Shown: positions 62,067 through 64,000 of the stretch, one piece after another
Layout of the letters: every line of letters starts with the position of its first letter
How positions within the stretch are numbered: position 1 is the first letter of the stretch
Origin: an uncultured Phycisphaerales bacterium
Lineage (GTDB): Bacteria > Planctomycetota > Phycisphaerae > Sedimentisphaerales > Anaerohalosphaeraceae
Assembly (NCBI GenBank): GCA_937868095.1
Contig: CALMLO010000041.1
Coordinates: 62,001-126,000, forward strand
Length of the DNA: 64,000 bases
Reading direction: 5' to 3'
Program-made: the position numbers and the translations under genes
Notes under the pieces: generated by a model
What the model was told of the DNA's origin: nothing
The model's database searches: none
What the model saw: the letters and a program-made list of their open reading frames with translations, nothing else

Positions 62067-63230
62067 CTAAATGCCGCGAACACCCACCAGTTCATTAGGA
62101 ATCAGCTGCATCTGAGGAGGAACCGGAATACGAACCGGCCGTCCCCACTCCGGCAAGGCAGGATTTTTCCACAGCCGCTCCGGAATCAATTCGAGAGTCG
62201 GCCCGATTTCAGCAATTTCCGACCGAAGAATTTTCCGAGGCACGGAGGTTTTGACTACCTCAACCGGCCGGCGAAGGGTAAGCAGCCCGCCGCGTTCCTG
62301 CTCAACCCAGGCCACTACAAAATCAGCAGCCGGCGCCGTAAGAGTAAGAATCGGCATATCTTTCATAACCGTTTGGCCGGCGGTATAGCAAATCGAAGAA
62401 ATTACTCCATCAAAGGGAGCTTCCAGGATTATATCAAAACTCGGCGAGAAAAGTTTCGCCAGACGCTTTTCCTGCTCTGCAATAGCCGTTCGAAGCGGCT
62501 CAAGAGAAACAGCACTATCCGCCGGTAGCGGATAAGACGCACGAAATTCTTTCAGCCGGAGGCCGGCGGCTTCTAAATCCTCACGGGCCTGCTGCATCCG
62601 CTGCTCTTCCTGGACAATCTGCGTCTGGAGTGCTTCCGCTGCAGTCTGAACCTTCTGCAGCTCATAAGGTTCAATAGCTTTTTTGGAGACCAAATCGGAA
62701 AGGGTCTGCTTCTCTAATTCCAAATCCTTCAGCTGAATCTTCAGGGGCTCGACGACAGACTGGATTTCCAAAATCAGCAAGCGGAGTTTTTCTACATCCA
62801 GAGCCATCTGGTGGTCGCGATAGAGCTGTTCTATCTGTTCTTCGGAGCGTTCCTGAACTATTTGATGCTCAAGCATTTCTGCCTGAATTTTTAAATGCTC
62901 CAGTTGAGCGGCAGCCGAGGCCTTTTCTGCTTCAAATTGGGCTTGGGTATAACGAATCTCTCCTTCAGGAACTGCCCGTAAAACCGCCAACCGCTGTCCC
63001 TGTCGAACTTCCTGATACAGATGAACCGGCAGAGAGAAAAGCCAACCCGAATCAGGGGCTGTAAAGGTGCAGGTCTGGGCTTCCGCAATCCCGACAGCCG
63101 TAAAACGAGAATGTCGGTAAACAAAAAGAAATCCCACCGCTGCAGCAGCCAGCAGCCAAACCAGCACCTGCAGCAGTCTTGTCGGCACTACCCCTCGCCT
63201 CTTTCGGAACGACTTCCTGTCAAAGCTCAA
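62067..63230 (-). CDS. HlyD-type periplasmic adaptor (membrane fusion protein)
   Basis: 387 residues. One N-terminal transmembrane helix (about 22-42, LQVLVWLLAAAAVGFLFVYR), a biotinyl-lipoyl half (FTAPDSGWLFSLPVHLYQEV), a long coiled coil (about 85-235, KASAAAQLEHLKIQAEMLEH to EEQRMQQAREDLEAAGLRLK) and the second lipoyl half (ILEAPFDGVISSICYTAGQT) with a beta-barrel. It should bridge an inner-membrane component to the TolC-like partner. No ABC or RND pump is next to it; the inner-membrane neighbour is DUF4956. Its start overlaps the DUF4956 stop by 11 bases. Confidence 0.88.
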   Translation of the reverse strand: MSFDRKSFRKRRGVVPTRLLQVLVWLLAAAAVGFLFVYRHSRFTAVGIAEAQTCTFTAPDSGWLFSLPVHLYQEVRQGQRLAVLRAVPEGEIRYTQAQFEAEKASAAAQLEHLKIQAEMLEHQIVQERSEEQIEQLYRDHQMALDVEKLRLLILEIQSVVEPLKIQLKDLELEKQTLSDLVSKKAIEPYELQKVQTAAEALQTQIVQEEQRMQQAREDLEAAGLRLKEFRASYPLPADSAVSLEPLRTAIAEQEKRLAKLFSPSFDIILEAPFDGVISSICYTAGQTVMKDMPILTLTAPAADFVVAWVEQERGGLLTLRRPVEVVKTSVPRKILRSEIAEIGPTLELIPERLWKNPALPEWGRPVRIPVPPQMQLIPNELVGVRGI

Positions 63231-63933
63231 GAATCTGCTCCTGAACAGATAAACTTATGTTTTCGATACCTTCCATTTTTTGCAACTCCGAAAGCATCTG
63301 CTGATTCATGGATGCCTTCCGCAGCGTAATCTGATAGGCATAGTCCATCCGCGAACGGTCGGGTCCTCGACTTTGAGAAGAGGTTAACACAATCGTTCGG
63401 CAAAAACGGCGAAGCACCCCAAAAAGCGGATGTTCCGGCCCTAGTTCGCCATGAAACGTAAACCGGAGCAGTGCATTGCTCGAATGAAATGCTCCAAAAT
63501 CCACCCAGTACAAATACAGCAGCACCAGTCCCAAAGCGGCCGTACCGATAACCGCAATTGTGTATCGGCCCGAACCGCAGGCCATTCCTACAACAAGGGC
63601 ACAAAACAAAAAGGCAATATCCCGCGTATCCTTGATGATGTTGCGAAAGCGAATAATGGACAAGGCCCCCATCAATCCGACTGCTACGACAAAACTGCCT
63701 GCAATCGTGGTCATCACCATGGCCACCACAATGGTAATGATAATCAATGACTGCACAAAGGATTTCGAATAGGACAAACCATGGTAGGTAAACGAATAAA
63801 TCCAGGCAAGAACCTGCCCCAGAACAAAGGCCAGCAAAAGCGATAAAATCACAGACAGCGGGTCCAACCCTGCCTGGTCCGAATAATCGTTCAAGATGTA
63901 TTTCAGATTCTCTAACACTCCAGATAATTCCAA
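63220..63933 (-). CDS. DUF4956 integral membrane protein
   Basis: 237 residues from the TTG at 63933; a GTG at 63918 is an alternative, and the frame remains open to the window end, so the start is uncertain. About four membrane segments (LSVILSLLLAFVLGQVLAWI, FVQSLIIITIVVAMVMTTIA, ALVVGMACGSGRYTIAVIGT) surround the signature VAVGLMGALSIIRFRNIIKD. A cytosolic C-terminal domain of about 80 residues follows. DUF4956 genes commonly sit beside VTC-domain polyphosphate polymerases and CotH proteins; both are suggested here. Function unknown. Confidence 0.8.
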   Translation of the reverse strand: MELSGVLENLKYILNDYSDQAGLDPLSVILSLLLAFVLGQVLAWIYSFTYHGLSYSKSFVQSLIIITIVVAMVMTTIAGSFVVAVGLMGALSIIRFRNIIKDTRDIAFLFCALVVGMACGSGRYTIAVIGTAALGLVLLYLYWVDFGAFHSSNALLRFTFHGELGPEHPLFGVLRRFCRTIVLTSSQSRGPDRSRMDYAYQITLRKASMNQQMLSELQKMEGIENISLSVQEQILEL

Positions 63934-64000
63934 AACAGATCTTGATGAGATTGAGTTACAGAGGAAACATACTTTGACATCGAGGAGAGGTTCAAACCAA
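63912..64000 (-). CDS. C-terminal end of a possible VTC-domain polyphosphate polymerase (cut by window)
   Basis: A frame entering from the window edge ends with TAG at 63914-63912, overlapping the DUF4956 start. Its last about 28 residues include GLNLSSMSKYVSSVTQ, which resembles the SFSKYCxAV ending of VTC-domain proteins. The partial frame is too short to be sure. Support is the known VTC-DUF4956 gene pairing and the overlap typical of an operon. Confidence 0.4.
   Translation of the reverse strand, partial: GLNLSSMSKYVSSVTQSHQDLFWNYLEC

Noticed and set aside
1..64000. CRISPR arrays, insertion sequences, integrases, phage genes, replication origin
   Set aside because: No regularly spaced repeats, no transposase or integrase motifs and no DnaA-box cluster were noticed.

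Overview
The window looks like a chromosomal segment of an anaerobic, polysaccharide-degrading planctomycete of the class Phycisphaerae (Sedimentisphaerales-like). This is inferred from lineage-typical features: dockerin-like Ca-binding repeats of the form ADLDGD..V...D..LLA..WL on secreted proteins, a PEP-CTERM tail, an ECF sigma factor paired with a FecR-type anti-sigma protein, an N-terminally methylated prepilin with a DG-type tail, giant lamin-tail/CotH proteins, and LPS genes (lpxD, lpxI) showing a Gram-negative envelope. There is no CRISPR array, insertion sequence or prophage.

Positions 1-30,600 are mostly housekeeping. On the minus strand lie a PBP4-type carboxypeptidase and two receiver-domain proteins, the second split by a -1 frameshift at an A7 tract. 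On the plus strand follow pyrK-pyrD behind a short leader with a terminator and a possible leader peptide; a small-protein/YggU/TPR/AsmA-like/mnmA/glycosyltransferase run; and lpxD-lpxI. A glycosyltransferase and panB, a broken LamG-dockerin remnant, gatC-esterase-gatA-gatB, tRNA-Ala(CGC) and a nitroreductase come next. Two plus-strand genes for a WecA-like transferase and a Wzy/WaaL-like polymerase with TPRs face the minus-strand cluster nusA-infB-rbfA-(HhH-GPD-like)-hisG-yebC. Upstream of nusA a consensus promoter drives a roughly 300-nt, strongly foldable non-coding RNA that ends in an intrinsic terminator just before the nusA ribosome-binding site.

Positions 30,680-54,000 form a carbohydrate-degradation island. 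A five-gene minus-strand operon encodes PL11 rhamnogalacturonan lyase (dockerin, FN3, CBM35), a two-propeller GH43/GH32-like protein, a GH28 polygalacturonase, a SASA-type acetylesterase and a GH106 rhamnosidase fused to a CE12 rhamnogalacturonan acetylesterase. Together they could take apart acetylated rhamnogalacturonan-I. Divergent from it is an ECF sigma factor, a FecR/NPCBM membrane regulator, a prepilin-like protein and two related DNRLRE proteins, one with a dockerin and one with PEP-CTERM. A GH2-GH97 operon converges on them.

Positions 54,000-64,000 hold a 2,095-residue LamG/dockerin/lamin-tail/CotH protein. It converges with an operon of a VTC-like C-terminus cut by the window end, DUF4956, an HlyD-type adaptor and a TolC-like lipoprotein. 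This suggests a CotH/VTC/DUF4956 module joined to an envelope-spanning export system, and it is one of the two most interesting loci here; the other is the RNA upstream of nusA.
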